Assembly (NCBI GenBank): GCA_922989275.2
Contig: OV277860.1
Span: 47,314,400 to 47,378,399, forward strand
Length of the DNA: 64,000 nucleotides
Origin: Gari tellinella
Lineage: Eukaryota > Mollusca > Bivalvia > Cardiida > Psammobiidae
Direction: 5' to 3'
Of this stretch, positions 11,650 to 23,892 are shown piece after piece (position 1 is the stretch's first letter; every line of letters starts with the position of its first letter). Below the pieces are notes generated by a model, which made no database searches, was not told where the DNA came from, and was given only the letters and a program-made list of their open reading frames with translations. A program made the position numbers and the translations under genes.

Positions 11650-12080
11650 GGAGCATCTATATGCGTTTGAAACCCCATATTCATGGGTCAAAGGTCAAGA
11701 TCACAGAAATTCCATGTCCGGGCTGTGGATGCTTTATCTGTGAATATATTTCGAAATAACCTGACAAACATTTTCCCCAGACAAAGAACATTTGTCACGT
11801 TCAACTTCCATATCCACGGGTCAAAGGTCAAGGTTACAGGGTGCGATTACGTTGTCACAAATTTCCTGCACGGGCTGTTGATTCCTTATCTGTGAATAGA
11901 TTTCGAAATAACTTAGCACAAATAATCAACAGACTAAGACTATCTATCGCGTTTAACTCCCATATCCATGGCCCGTTGGGCCAAAGATCAAAGTTACGAA
12001 TCCATTATCACGAATTTTGTGTCAAATATGTGATTTCTTTATCTATATATGGATTTCAATATAACTTGACTCAAATGTTA
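11650..12080. repeat. tandem units of ~135-160 bp
   Basis: Three divergent units marked by CCATATCCACGGGTCAAAGG, GGGCTGTTGATTCCTTATCT and GATTTCGAAATAAC. Non-coding; short open frames across it are chance. Confidence 0.6.
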
Positions 12081-12084
12081 AGCA

Positions 12085-12325
12085 GGGGCCTGTCTTACGA
12101 AACGTCGTACGACAAATAGTGTCGTAAGTCAACACATTAAAATTCATTTTTTCTGATTATCCATCTAATCCTGTTTTATGACATCTCTTTGGAATCGTCT
12201 TTCAAGACGATTCCAAAGAGATGTCACAAGACTGGATCAGATAGAAAATTAAATAATAATTGAGAATTTAAGCATATATGACTTACGACAATATTTGTCG
12301 TACGACGTTTCGTAAAACGGACCCC
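12085..12325. mobile_element. F6 MITE
   Basis: Inverse ends GGGGCCTGTCTTACGAAACG / CGTTTCGTAAAACGGACCCC. Central hairpin ACATCTCTTTGGAATCGTCT and inverse near 12180-12225. Confidence 0.82.
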
Positions 12326-13430
12326 ATACGGAGACAACAGAACAGAACAGAACATAATTTTATTTTAGATTTGTACAAAGTACATCATCTTAGTCACATA
12401 GTAAATTCACAAACATATAACATCACGTGACAATAGTGAGGATGAATAAATAAGTTAATTTTCATTGAAAGAATGTCTTAATTTAAGAGCTTCTCTAATA
12501 TATATAACTATATTATACAAAACATGCTTATTTGATGATTTCATTAGTTCAATAAATTTAAACATAGAAGGTCTTTGAAAAAAGTATTTATTTAGATATT
12601 TTAGATAAATCTCATTGCCATTGGTGAAATGTCAATGTCACATGGTATCAGTTTTATGTCTGACATCGTCGGCAATGACTCCATATGGCTGATTTGTTGG
12701 GGGTCATGTCTTATCCATGTGTCAAAAGTCAAGGACATGTGTACAATTCTGTCTGACAAGAAGGCATGGGGGGGGGGGGGGGGGGCATTTGTCACACTAC
12801 TGTGACATTTCTTCCTTTTCTTCCTTTACTCTTATCCTTATTCTTACTTTTCTTTTTCTCAAAACCACCACCATTCGGCGTTATATGGCTTATTTTGTCG
12901 CAGTGCCGTAAACCCCAACTCACCCACCATAATCATCATCATCATCAGCAGCAGTAGCAGCAATTATTATTGTTATTATTGTTCACTAATATACCCCCTC
13001 CCCCAAAGACCTTCCTGTCTTGCTGTGGTTCTAGGGCTTTCTTGTCGTAGGGAGTGTTTCTATTCATTTGACCGAGATTATCCCACCTGCCAAGAACTGA
13101 AAGGAAGGCAGTGAACACACGCACTGCCTAGCAACGAATGAGATTATCCGAAATCATATTCCTGAACTGATCATCCTTTCATCTCATCATATATATTATC
13201 ATTCATCGGTGCTATTATTATGACCTATTTTGTGTCGCAGTAACTTGTTATTACAATATTATTATTACTATTATCATTATTATTATTGATGATAATACAT
13301 GTAATAATAACATAGCCGTGGTTTTCTGGACCAATTGGTTCAATTCATTCAACCAAACCGCGAGTATACTGAGGCATTACTGAAAATGATGATGATGGTG
13401 AATACTTATAGTCGATTTTCCCCTTGCCCG
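12326..13430. other. gene-free stretch between the tandem gene copies
   Basis: Low-complexity DNA: an 18-base G run near 12770-12787 followed by pyrimidine-rich sequence, and ATT/ATC microsatellites near 12930-12990 and 13255-13300. No gene seen. Confidence 0.5.
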
Positions 13431-13433
13431 TCG

Positions 13434-13461
13434 TGACGTCATTTGACGTTATTTGACGTCA
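13434..13461. promoter_or_regulatory. cAMP-response element cluster, copy B
   Basis: TGACGTCA at 13434-13441 and 13454-13461 flank a one-base variant TGACGTTA at 13444-13451. Spacing and the following CAACGACGTTGTTGCCTGG block match copy A. The start codon of copy B is at 13529. Confidence 0.72.
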
Positions 13462-13528
13462 TAACAACGACGTTGTTGCCTGGCACATTTTCGCTTCGAG
13501 CATACGGACAAGAGGTCAATATTTAGCG

Positions 13529-16500
13529 ATGGGTTGTTTCTCTTTTATTAATTCTTGGTTTGTTAAACGGAAAGAGAGAAGAAGAAAAAGGAGGAGACTT
13601 CATAAAGAAGCAAAAAGGAATGGGAAAACCCTAACATCACCCAACAAGCAGAACGGTAAGTAAAACTAGATCTATCCAATTTGATAATTTACAAAATTAC
13701 AAATAAGATCTAGTAAGCTGTTGATTGTCTTCCCTCCAAATGAAATAAAACGAAATCGCAAATTTCGCAATGTAATTACAAAAACACCCTCAATTTTAAA
13801 TAATTGTCGTCTGCTTTTATTTCTTAAATTCTGTTTTCAAATACTTGTGATACGTTCTCTTGGTATTTCTTTGTTTCGTTTCGTAAGAGGTATTATGTAT
13901 GGCTCTATATGCGGGACTCCAAATAAGGTAAAATTCCATAAACTAAAAGTTTATGTGTGAATTAGACCTACGGTATAACTATTCATTGGAATCGTCTCAA
14001 AAGAATAGTCGTACCGCGCGTTTTGATGCAGCTTTGAACGATAATTGTCAACTTAATTTAACCCCACCCCCACCCCCCCCCACCCCCTTGTCTGGAGCCC
14101 CATTGTGCAATACTGTTTGTTTCATTTTGTCATATGTGTATATATTAGTACAGTTGAAGCTCTAATGATATAATGGTAGGTCGATTTAAGCGAGTTTGTA
14201 GTATTCCGTTTCAGCTGTGTACAACTGCTTGTTGAACTTTTCCCTGAATATTTTGTTTGTGTAAAATGCTCTCCTTAATGGAGGATATAAAAGATACTAT
14301 TACCACTACCACTACTAAGAGATCGAACTATAAGAATAGAGCAATGTTATAATTAAATGCAATTGAGATACCCTATTTGGAATATTGTTATCTTTAATAA
14401 CTATTGTGCACACGGGGTAAGTGAGACTTCTACAGAAAACTTGGACTTTATTTTACAGGTGACACAATTGTGAAGAAACAGACAATGGGTGGTGTGGCTT
14501 TTGATGTTGGGTTCGAAGAGGGACCACGAAATACTAAAGTTCCTCAATTGAAGCCAAAGAAAAATGTAAGTAGAAGTGAACGACATGCATACAAGTAAAT
14601 ATTGCTCAGCGGCCACTTGCAATAAAAAGAATTGTCACAGTATTTAATACACATGGCAATTCGGTGTAGGACAACGGCAAACGTTGGTGTGGGACTTTTC
14701 CGTTGACCTGCATTTCCTTGTCTTTAGAGAATAACACGCGAATCATGCGACTCTTCAAGGAGTGACCGCTATGCATACATGACTTACCTTAAAGCCATAT
14801 AATTAGCATGGAATCAAAGCAGGATGTTCCTTAAGGCCACTATGCCAAATTTCAAGCTGCTTTAAATGGCCACATCTCTACAATAATTACAGGCTAGATA
14901 GGTTAATCTGTCTCTCCTGATAGTCTTAACAAATGATGACAAACATTGTTCTTTCAGTACATTGTTTTCTCTCGATGTTTAACAAAACTTTAACTTAGAT
15001 TAAAATGTAACAAATTACTTGGTTGGGGTTTCATGCCCCCACACGATTTAGTCCGGGGCATATTGTTTTAGTCTGTCCGTGTGTCTGTTCGTTTGTTTTT
15101 CCGTCTGTCCACAACTTTAATCTGTTCCATAACTATAGAATTACATGTGATAGACACTTGATATTTTGCATGTGTACTCAACTCAAGAAGCTCAAGTTGG
15201 GTCATACCAGGCAATGGTCAGGGTCATTTATAGGTCAAACGGGCTAGTTTTTAATTTGGTCAGAACCTAGGAACCATCATGATTGAGAAACGTCATAATT
15301 GACATATGTGCTCAACTCAAGAAGCTCTTCAACTAAGTACAACTTGGGTTATGCTAGGAAAAGGTCAATGTCATTGAGAGGTAAAATTTGCAATTCGTTT
15401 GATATGCCAGAACTTCTAAATTACCTGTGATAGATACTTCATAATTGGCATGTGTGTTCAGCTAAACACGTTTTGCAGTTTAATACAACTTGGGTCATAG
15501 TTGGCAAAGGTCAAGGTCATTTAGAGATCAAATGGGTCAATTTGTAATTTGGACAGAACTTAACTTCAAAACTACTTGTGATACAGACATGCTCAACTCA
15601 AGAAGCTTTTCAGTTAAGTAATACTTGTGTCATACCTGGCAAAGTCAATGTCATGTACAGGTCATATAGAGGTCATAATCAAATAGGCCGAGTTCTAATT
15701 TGGACATAATTAGAACTACATGTGATAGAGACTGCATAGTTAGCATGTGTACGCAACTCCAGAACCTCTTGCCAAATTGATACTTTTCAGTGACAAAACA
15801 AATCGGGGGCATTTGTCACTTACTGTGACACAGTTCTTGTTTTATATGAAATCTAGAACTCAGAGTAGCCAAGGGTTCGAAGCCCATTCAGACGAGTAAC
15901 TAAGCGTCTGACCTCGTACCAAACCGTTTTCAATGGTCAAATTGATATACATGTATTTGTTTTCAAAGTAAACGCGTTTTAGTTTGTTCTGAAAGATCAA
16001 CGCCCTCCACTATACACGTGTCTGATTTAGCATTGTTCTCTGCAGGGTTATAAAATGCATGTTTTTATGTACAGGGTATATTCTGAGATTTTGTGATTAT
16101 ATATACATGTATCTGAAAAAGTAGTTTTCTCCGACTAATTAGGGGTATACCCAAAACAACCTAAATTTAGTTTGGGAGATTCCCTAATTTTATTTCATTA
16201 TTGTACATAATTTGGTATATTAGCAACACACATTTTATTTAGTATCTGAATGTTATGTTAAAATGAAGAAACTGCCGCGATCGTCTTTAACCCTTTCATC
16301 GTCAATGACGCCAAACTGCGTGTTGTCAGACATTTTGGATCCTGGCGGTGAAGGGGTAAAACATCACGATAAACTTGACAATGAAAATATTAATTGCATA
16401 TCTGCAAGGATTTAGAAAATATATCTTATGACATTCATGAATAAATAAAGTGAAACTACACTCTCCTTTGAAAGAAAAACTGACATACATAAAAGGACGC

Positions 16501-17574
16501 CTTTAGGGCTAACGGGTTAAGGCGTAATTGTGTTCATTGTTTATGGTTTGTACCTTTTTCCAGTTTGTCGACACCATTGAGCAGAAGTCTCTGCTGGCCG
16601 ACATCAAACGCAGGGAAGCACTGATAAAGAAAGGCGATGCTGCCCGACAATCTGAGAAAAAAAGGTTATAAACATTTACTTATATTCATCATGTCTGGAG
16701 CTATGATAACCATTTGTATGCTGGTAAACAGTTACATGAAATACTTTTTTTCGGCTGGAGCTATGTTAACTACATGTATTTCTATGCTAGTAAAAAGTTA
16801 CACGATAAACTTATCTTGTCTAGAACTACCGATATGTTCATCATAAAATGATGGTACATGTACATGAAAACATAAAATATTCATCTTGTCTACAGCTATT
16901 TAACTACATTTGTATTTCTATACTGGTACATTAAATATGAATCTTGTCTGTAGTAGTTTTATCTATTTCTATATACTCATCTGGTCTGTAGCTACGGTAT
17001 GATAACCATGTCTATGCTGACAAACAGACTTATGTTTATTTCACAAACATTGGAGACCCTGATTAGATGGCTTCTCAAAGATCTCTAAGCTCTGTACTGT
17101 TTGCTTATACTTTATTTTGTTACTGCAATTACTGGTATTTTCACATAACATATGCATAATCATCAATAAACACTGCTCATTAATTCAAACGTGGAATCTG
17201 TAGTCCATAATAAAAGTATAAAATGTTTGATGTCCTTCTGAACAACATGCACGTTGTAGTGATGATAATAATGATTGACCTGGTAGTGATACTATCAATC
17301 GAATTATTTGGTCTGTACTGGGTACTATTTTTGTTACAGAGAAGTCTTCGCCACTAAACGTACCGAGCTCGAACAGGAGTTCAAAGACAAGGCCCAGGCC
17401 ATTGTTGACAGCAACATCCTTCCTGACGATAAAACTGTCATGGACAACCTGACCAAACTCCACAAGCGCTGTAAAACTGCAAGGAGAAGGAAGCAGGCCA
17501 CCACTGTGCTCAAACAGACATCAGAGGACAAGGAGGCAGGGGAGACAACCCCTGTCACCACCCAGAACAACTAA
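13529..17574 (+). CDS. stathmin-like protein, tandem copy B (4 exons, 189 aa)
   Basis: Coding exons 13529-13655, 14459-14565, 16564-16664 and 17340-17574, the same lengths (127, 107, 101, 235) and phases as copy A. The N-terminus is again MGCFSFINSW plus a polybasic run (KRKERRRKRRRLHKEAKR). Exon 2 has GGVAFDVGFEEGPRNTKVPQ; exon 4 ends in a Thr/Glu-rich tail (TPVTTQNN). By hand count about 26 of 189 residues differ from copy A. Exon 1 changes most (about 11 of 42) and exon 3 least (2 of 33). Both reading frames are intact, so both are probably functional. Introns are shorter than in copy A (803, 1998, 675 bp). Function inferred as for copy A: a possibly membrane-anchored, tubulin-binding stathmin relative. 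Confidence 0.8.
15100..15800. repeat. tandem ~140-bp units in intron 2 of copy B
   Basis: Phrases ACTTGGGTCAT, GGTCAAGGTCATTTAGAG and CTCAACTCAAGAAGCTC recur about five times. Related to 5790-6065 in copy A. Confidence 0.65.
16680..17040. repeat. irregular tandem repeat in intron 3 of copy B
   Basis: Counterpart of 6995-7740: ATCTTGTCTGGAGCTATG, TTTCTATGCTGGTA and TTACATGAAAT phrases, fewer units. Confidence 0.55.
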
Positions 17575-17786
17575 GTCGAGGACCGGCCGGGTGCCAGCTA
17601 ATGTAGCAGGCCTTTCACTACACGTCATTTATAGTCGACTGCGCGACAGGAAATAGTTCTGGCAACTATGCTACCACTAGTTTGTCATTACACGAGATTT
17701 TCTGTCACAATGTCGACATCCACCTCTTTCATATCGTATCATATCTTGGCCTGTTACAGAGGTTGGTCACTTGGCCGGTTCATTTG
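17575..17786 (+). other. 3' untranslated region of copy B
   Basis: Near-identical to the sequence after copy A (GTCGAGGACCGGCCGGGT at the start, GGTCACTTGGCCGGTTCA at the end). Confidence 0.6.
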
Positions 17787-17919
17787 AACACCTGGATAGA
17801 AAAATATTTAAAATGAAGAAAAAAAATATTTAAAAAGAAGAAATTAAATAAAAGAGAGAGACGGTTTTAACATTGAACTAAACTGTTATTTTGTTTGCTT
17901 CCTAAAATCGTTGAAAATA

Positions 17920-18280
17920 CAGTGCCCCTCTCTACAACAACACCTGATGAGAGGCAAAAATTGTTGTTGGGATAGAGTTATTATAGGGAGGAAAATTGAC
18001 TTACATTTGCAAATAGCTTGAATCCAGATCAGAGGCCGCGTACACGCGTCGTCTGATCTGGATTTAAGTTGTTTGTCACTTGTCGTTATGTGTTTGTTTT
18101 TGTTTTTCAAATCAAAATGACAATTATGTGACATTGAGAAAAATAGCAGACAACAATTTAAGCATACGATATTGACATCGTGAAAGTTTGTACATAAGCG
18201 TCTTGTTCGGGGTACAGCGGTCAGTGCTGTTGTAAGGAGGGAATCGTTGTTCAGATGGCTATTGTAGTGAGGAAGTGCTG
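17920..18280 (-). mobile_element. F7 MITE
   Basis: Left CAGTGCCCCTCTCTACAACA, right GTTGTAAGGAGGGAATCG...AAGTGCTG, TA flanks, alpha hairpin at 18004-18075 (AGATCAGAGGCCGCG and inverse). Confidence 0.75.
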
Positions 18281-18570
18281 TACTTATAATCATTGTATAC
18301 CCAACGATATTTTAAAAACAATCACAGTCAAACGGTTTAGGCATCCAATGAACAGAAGACACATGGTTGTAGTTCCACGCTTATTTATGGAATACGTTTT
18401 ACACAAGTTTGATTGTACATGTACAAATGTAATCCCAAAATTAACAGAATAGAATAAGAAACAAGAAGTGTGTGACAGTAAGTGACGTGTGTCCCCTAAT
18501 AGCGTTTTAATCGACCTTGAATGCATTTTGTTTCTGTATGCAAACCAGTAAGGAACATTTGCATGTGATA

Positions 18571-18936
18571 CAGTGAATCTCCTCTAAACCGGACCTGTGT
18601 GGGGACAGCAAAACGTCCCAGTTTATAGGGGTTTTAACCCATTACCAAATAGCTTGTTTCTAGTATGGAAGATAGCTGACCACTTAAAGCAGGTTGAAAG
18701 TAAAGCAGAATGTACCTTAAGGCACATTCTGCTTTACTTTCAACCTGCTTTAAGCTATAATCTGCTAGAATGTATAAACTATTTTCTTCAGTGTAGAAAT
18801 AAACCAAAGTCGTAAAAAGGCATATTTATGGTGTAATGGGTAAAAATAAAGAAGGATTGGAAACGGGACCAGCACTTTTGTCCGGTTTAAAGAGCATTCC
18901 TGTATTTAGAGGTTCCGGTTTGGAGGGGTTCCACTG
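18571..18936. mobile_element. F9 element split by an F3 MITE
   Basis: Ends CAGTGAATCTCCTCTAAACC and TTTGGAGGGGTTCCACTG are inverse and flanked by TA. An F3 element sits inside at 18634-18843. Confidence 0.75.
18634..18843 (+). mobile_element. F3 MITE nested in F9
   Basis: Left TTAACCCATTACCAAATAGC; hairpin GGTTGAAAGTAAAGCAGAAT and inverse with apex CCTTAAGG at 18716-18723; right end GGTGTAATGGG. Confidence 0.8.
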
Positions 18937-18944
18937 TATTTGAC

Positions 18945-20820
18945 ACCCGTCATCTCAAGATATACTCACACACGAAATTCTATATCACAAGCTGATTGGG
19001 TGTAGTAAATATGCTCCCGACAAGCTTTTTCTAGAACTAAGATAAAATGTCAAGACCACGTACAGTGACCAGGAAATGGTATCTCAAACTCTCCTGTTGA
19101 AAGATGCACTACCTTACCAAATTTGGTATCCTTAGCTGTTAAGGTATAGGACATGCATAGGCCTAAAAGTGCCCCGGACAACCTTTATCTACAAACTACA
19201 CTCCCAGGTCAAGGTCAAAGTGATCTGAAAATATACTCAATTCCAAAAGAAACTGTACACTTTGTTTTCTGTAATTATTCATTGACTTTTTTCCTGAAAG
19301 CCTATTTATTTGGTACCAAAATTTAGATCAGTTCACGAACAATATGGCAGTTTTTTCAGATTTTGAAATGCAGTCGTTTAAAGTTGATGTTTTTAAACGA
19401 GAAAAGACGAAGTGTTAAAATCAAAGTTGCAAAGTAACTCTGAGAGTCAGACTGTGTTCAGTTGGGAATTTTAAGCCGGTTAAGTTGTATTATTTTGGTA
19501 TTTTTGCCAGTATCGTATGTGTCCATCTTTGCTTATTATGCATGCGGCAATTTTACATTGCGTAGACCTTACGTGACGTATAATATCGACGTCGGGAATG
19601 AAACGTTGTCCTACATCTGAGTTAGGGCATTTGCAGGGCCCATAAGGTATTTTCTCCTAACGCCTCGCGTGCTAGCATCATGCTGACTAAGAATATTATT
19701 AGACCTACCAGAGAAAAGACACGAGTCGACTACTCTCGCGCCAAACGATAATGACGTCATGCACTCTGCAACGGAGCAGCCCAATGACGTGCTGTCAACA
19801 TGTGTCACGTGTCACACAGAGGGTCCCCTAGCCCGAATGTGTGTCCAAGTTTGTCGGAACCAACACAAAACGGTGTGTCAGTTGACACCGTACTGTCTTG
19901 CAGAACTAGACGCTGTTTGAAAACGCCACCGAAGTAACGTCAACGTAACACATTCGTTTGTTGAGTGCTGTTGTTCAAGGTATATAGATGTGCACTATCT
20001 GCGGCAATCTGTCACTCCACTTGTATGTTGAAAACATTTGAGCAACCGAATGATTGTGTTTCTTTGGTATCCCTATAACGCCTTACTCACATTAGTAACG
20101 TTGTAGTTGTGAACAAGCATTGCAAGACTCCTATTTTGCCTATTTTCATTCAATCTCAGCAAGTTCGTTGTGTACCGATGTGAAGTAAAATGTGGTTTTG
20201 TTTCTTTGTATAAGGCATACGAAATACACTCATGCACGTTTTCGGTGGCATGTGCATTTTTCTTGAGATGCACGTGCAAAACATGCAAAATAACGTGTTT
20301 TCCAATAAACTAAATATTTCTTCACACTAAGAATTATATTTTGTTATCGATGGATGGCAAATAAACCTGAGATATTGTGTTCGAAATTTTAAATCGATAC
20401 GTCTTCTAGATATTAAAATATTTGAAAATTAAAAGTTCACTTTTTCTTTTGGAATTGAGTATAGTATGCGACACTCGTCCATTCCAAGATGTACTCACTC
20501 CTTATTGAGTTTCCCGAGCTGATTAAAGCTCCGGACAAGCTTTTTTCTGCAAAATAAGGGCAAATACCAATAGCCTACCCAGCCTATATAGATGGTTCCA
20601 AAGATTTGAAACCATAAAAATGGACCTGTGGCATCAGCAGACTGCATAGTTTTATTGGAACTGACTAAATCTGGTTTAGACAGAATGATGGTCGAATCAG
20701 AGTTATACGTATGAACATGTAAATGGAGATATTATATACATGCATGTAAGTCAGCTGTTATTGTCTGTTGCACAATGAAACTAAAGGTGTTTTCAACAGT
20801 TCGGGTAGTTGGGTAATGAC
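18945..20820. other. gene-free stretch
   Basis: No gene recognised. Contains a single CRE palindrome TGACGTCA at 19752-19759, within a 19550-19950 segment richer in CpG than its surroundings, which could be a promoter or a transposon relic; I see no coding exon beside it. Confidence 0.35.
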
Positions 20821-21092
20821 AGGGCTGCCATTTCTCCGGATTTTTCCGAAACAATCGGATTTTTCTTAATTTTTCCGGATCTATGATTTTTTCCGATTTC
20901 TTCGGATTTCTTCTCTTATTTTTAAAATTTGTAGTTTATGCGCTAACCGTTTAGATCCAAATCAGACTGTTCGCATAATTATGTTAGTGATATACAGCAT
21001 GCCAGAGAACGGCTTATAGGTACGATTCCTAAAATCGCGCGTGCAAATTCGGAAATCTTAGGATTTTTATGTGCAACTTATGGTAACCGGGT
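20821..21092. mobile_element. short TIR element (GGGCTGCCATTTCTCC family)
   Basis: Left AGGGCTGCCATTTCTCCGGA, right ATCTTAGGATTTTTATGTGC then AACTTATGG. A second copy of the same family with a complete GGCAGCCCT right end is at 54524-54749. Confidence 0.55.
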
Positions 21093-21214
21093 TACCCTGT
21101 AATGATGAAATCTGATAACTATACACGTCTATGAATTACAGTTAATCAAAACGTACCTCAGTCTGTCAGAAAACATTAAAGAACCAAACACCAAAATTAA
21201 GGGGGGGGCGTTTT

Positions 21215-21492
21215 TAATTTTACAACAATGTGGGTTTGATAAATACAGGGCATTAAATTAATTCTTATACATGTAGGCAAATCTAAAGATCCTTTATATC
21301 ACTGAAAATAGTTATATGGGTGCGAAATTTTGCAGATATAAGTATTATCTTACTAATTTTACAACAATGTTGGTTTGATAAATACAGGGCATTAATTCTT
21401 ATACATGTAGGCAAATCTAAAGATCCTTTATATCACTGAAAATAGTCATATGGGTACGGAATTTTGCAGATATAAGTATTATCTTACTAATT
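21215..21492. repeat. direct tandem duplication, 139-bp unit
   Basis: Two nearly identical units, each beginning TAATTTTACAACAATG and containing GCAAATCTAAAGATCC and GCAGATATAAGTATTATC. Confidence 0.85.
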
Positions 21493-21713
21493 GTGATATT
21501 CTATTTTTTGAAAGAAGGCGTTTAGTTTTAAAATATATAGAGAGGGATCTATGCAGGGTATCAGAGGGAAAGCATTTGCTTACAAGTATGTTTATGCTTG
21601 CAACATCTTAAATATATAAGACCCCATGTGACGTCAATCACAATAATTGCATTTCCCGTGTTTAATGTAATTTTCACGTTAGAGTCATGCTCCCACAACT
21701 AACGTATAGATCT

Positions 21714-21782
21714 ACAAAAGGTCTGGATCCAGATTAGACGCCGCGTATAAACTTTGTCTGGCCAGGATCCAAACTGTCTGAC
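21714..21782. repeat. degenerate alpha hairpin core
   Basis: GGTCTGGATCCAGATTAGAC ... CCAGGATCCAAACTGTCTG. Confidence 0.5.
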
Positions 21783-23075
21783 ACTCATATAAATTAACTT
21801 AAGTAAATCTGCTTAATTTTCTAAACTTTAGAAATAACAGCAGGCGCAGGGTTGCCATAATTTGATCTTGAAAAATCCTAATAGAATATAGATATAGATC
21901 TATTTCCTTTTTTATTTTTCAGGCGCGATTACTTAAGGTGATTCGCGGGTCAGCTTATTCGGTGTCAGAATTCTTTGAAACCTTGATTAAATTGAAATAT
22001 ACCATATGGAGAGTGAAAAATCGTTAAAATAAAAAATAATTACAGTGCCGTTTTCTTCTGACAGGACTTTTTCAGGAATATTTTCTTTATAAAATGATAT
22101 AACTCAATAATTTCAGTACATTCAAGTTAAATGTACATAGACTATAAGATATTGGGCAAAAAAAAGTATTTCATGACATATTTTCTGGAAATATCAATAT
22201 TTTAAAAAAGTCAAATTCTGAAAAAGTCACTAAATCTCAAATTACAAAAAATCTAGCTGTTAAACATACACTACTTTTACTCTTATTACATAGATATAAC
22301 TTAATTTTACTAGTCACAAAAATTTAATGAAAAATCTACAGTAGAATTTACATTTTATACATGATTTCCTGAAATTCTGACAAAATGTTAAAGGCACAAT
22401 CCCGCTCAAATCGGTGTTTAAAACGCGCAATTTCTTATATGTGTGCATTTTCTATGTATTAAAACTAAGTGAAATCGAGTGTAAGAAGCCTGACATATGC
22501 ACCCACTTCGTGCAGAATCCTACCTAAATGTGTCGAATTCTTATCGTGGTGGTTTACATTATAAGCGGGTTTGTTTACAAATAAGATTACGGGCTGGTTC
22601 CGAGATCTTTCGAACGATTGCATAAAGGTCACGTGATTGATTCGGCCGCGACAATGTGTATACATTACATCAGTTTAGCGGCCAAACTTAAAGGAGTTGT
22701 CTCTCTTTGATTGTAAAGCACTCGATTTGTTGTATAGAATTATGCAAATGAGCTTTACCGAGTATGTCCGTAAATTTTCGTCGCTATTCAAAAATAAACA
22801 AACTTGATTACTTGTTTCCAAAAATTTCACTGTTCGTTTGCAATATTGCTTCAAATATCACCACGTATTACTTCTTTTTATATGGAACGCTTACGATAGT
22901 GACATAAATTTCATGTTAGAAAAATGTTCGATTCTGATTACGTGGGAGCAATATAGTGGCTTTAACACAAAACGAGTAACCTCCCTTGAGGTCAATTTTA
23001 AAATGCGATCAGCTCTAAATAATACCATACGTCAAACCTGTAATAAGGGACCATTGAATACGGTAGCCTGTAGAT
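21783..23075. other. AT-rich gene-free stretch
   Basis: No exon, hairpin MITE or tandem repeat recognised. A lone E-box (CACGTG) occurs at about 22630. Confidence 0.35.
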
Positions 23076-23634
23076 CTTTAAAGCGACTCGCAACCAGATG
23101 GTGCATTAAAAAATAGTAATTTGTAAATATGTGTCAAACGCTTATATAAATGGTAAAGAATTAGTTTAGGATAAGAAATTCTGTTTAAAAAAATGTATTT
23201 CAATAAAAAAAAATATTGGTCTCTGGTGGGATTCGAACCCGGGGCCCGGCATTGGCGGACAGAAGGCAAAATAAGGGAAACCGCTTAGACCAATGGACCA
23301 CGGAACTATCCGTTTATCTTGGATCGATTTAACGTATTTCAATGTGTAGCGATCGAAAGTGCATACAACTTCGTAATTCGGCTCGTGTTTATGTCTGAGC
23401 CCGTGTAGAGAAGCAACAACAACAACTAGATCTATACCGTCTACTAGTCGGTATAGAAAAACGATGGAAAATATCTAAAAATCTAAGATTCGGGGACGAT
23501 TCTTGAGACTTTTTTTGGACTGATCATATTTTTTTAATGGCAGAAGCCAAATAATGCCACAAATTTGCTTTTATTTGAGTATTTTATTTTATTTTGACAA
23601 GCACACCATCCGGTTGCGAGTCCCTTTAAAGGCA
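23076..23634. mobile_element. TIR element enclosing a tRNA-like segment
   Basis: Ends TTTAAAGCGACTCGCAACCA and GGTTGCGAGTCCCTTTAAAG are inverse. Inside, on the minus strand at 23310-23224, lie A-box-like TGGTCTAAGCGG and B-box GGGTTCGAATCCC separated by about 50 nt. Confidence 0.55.
23224..23310 (-). repeat. tRNA-related sequence (SINE head or tRNA pseudogene)
   Basis: RNA polymerase III style A and B boxes are present, but the T-stem has only three good pairs and no clean acceptor stem can be folded, so this is not called a functional tRNA. Confidence 0.5.
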
Positions 23635-23750
23635 GGTGACTGCTTAATGCATAACAAAAGTAATGCATAAAAGCTCCTTTAGGATCTATCTTTTTGCATT
23701 ACTTTTGTCCTGTGTTAAGCTGCCATCTGTCATATAGGCTATAAATCCTC
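23632..23750. repeat. hairpin of the TAATGCA/AAAGCTCC type
   Basis: GACTGCTTAATGCATAACAA and near-inverse TTGTCCTGTGTTAAGC around AAAGCTCCTTTAGGATCT. Related hairpin at 46785-46870. Confidence 0.5.
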
Positions 23751-23892
23751 ACAAATTTAGCTGTCACTTGACTATACTTGCATCTGATATTATTCATTAT
23801 AATGTGAGTAAACATAGCCTGTCCTTTGATCACTGCGTTATGAATTGACTAGTCACTAAAATCGGACAATTTATTTAAAAAAAAGTTTTGAA

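Noticed and set aside
11641..12119. Series of overlapping plus-strand frames of 60-90 codons
   Set aside because: They repeat with the tandem unit at 11650-12080 and shift frame between units, so they are not coding.
12766..12957. Frames encoding glycine-rich or histidine-rich peptides
   Set aside because: Products of the poly-G run and CAT/CAG microsatellites.
23224..23310. Functional tRNA gene on the minus strand
   Set aside because: A and B boxes are present, but the T-stem and acceptor stem do not pair well, and the sequence lies inside a TIR element.
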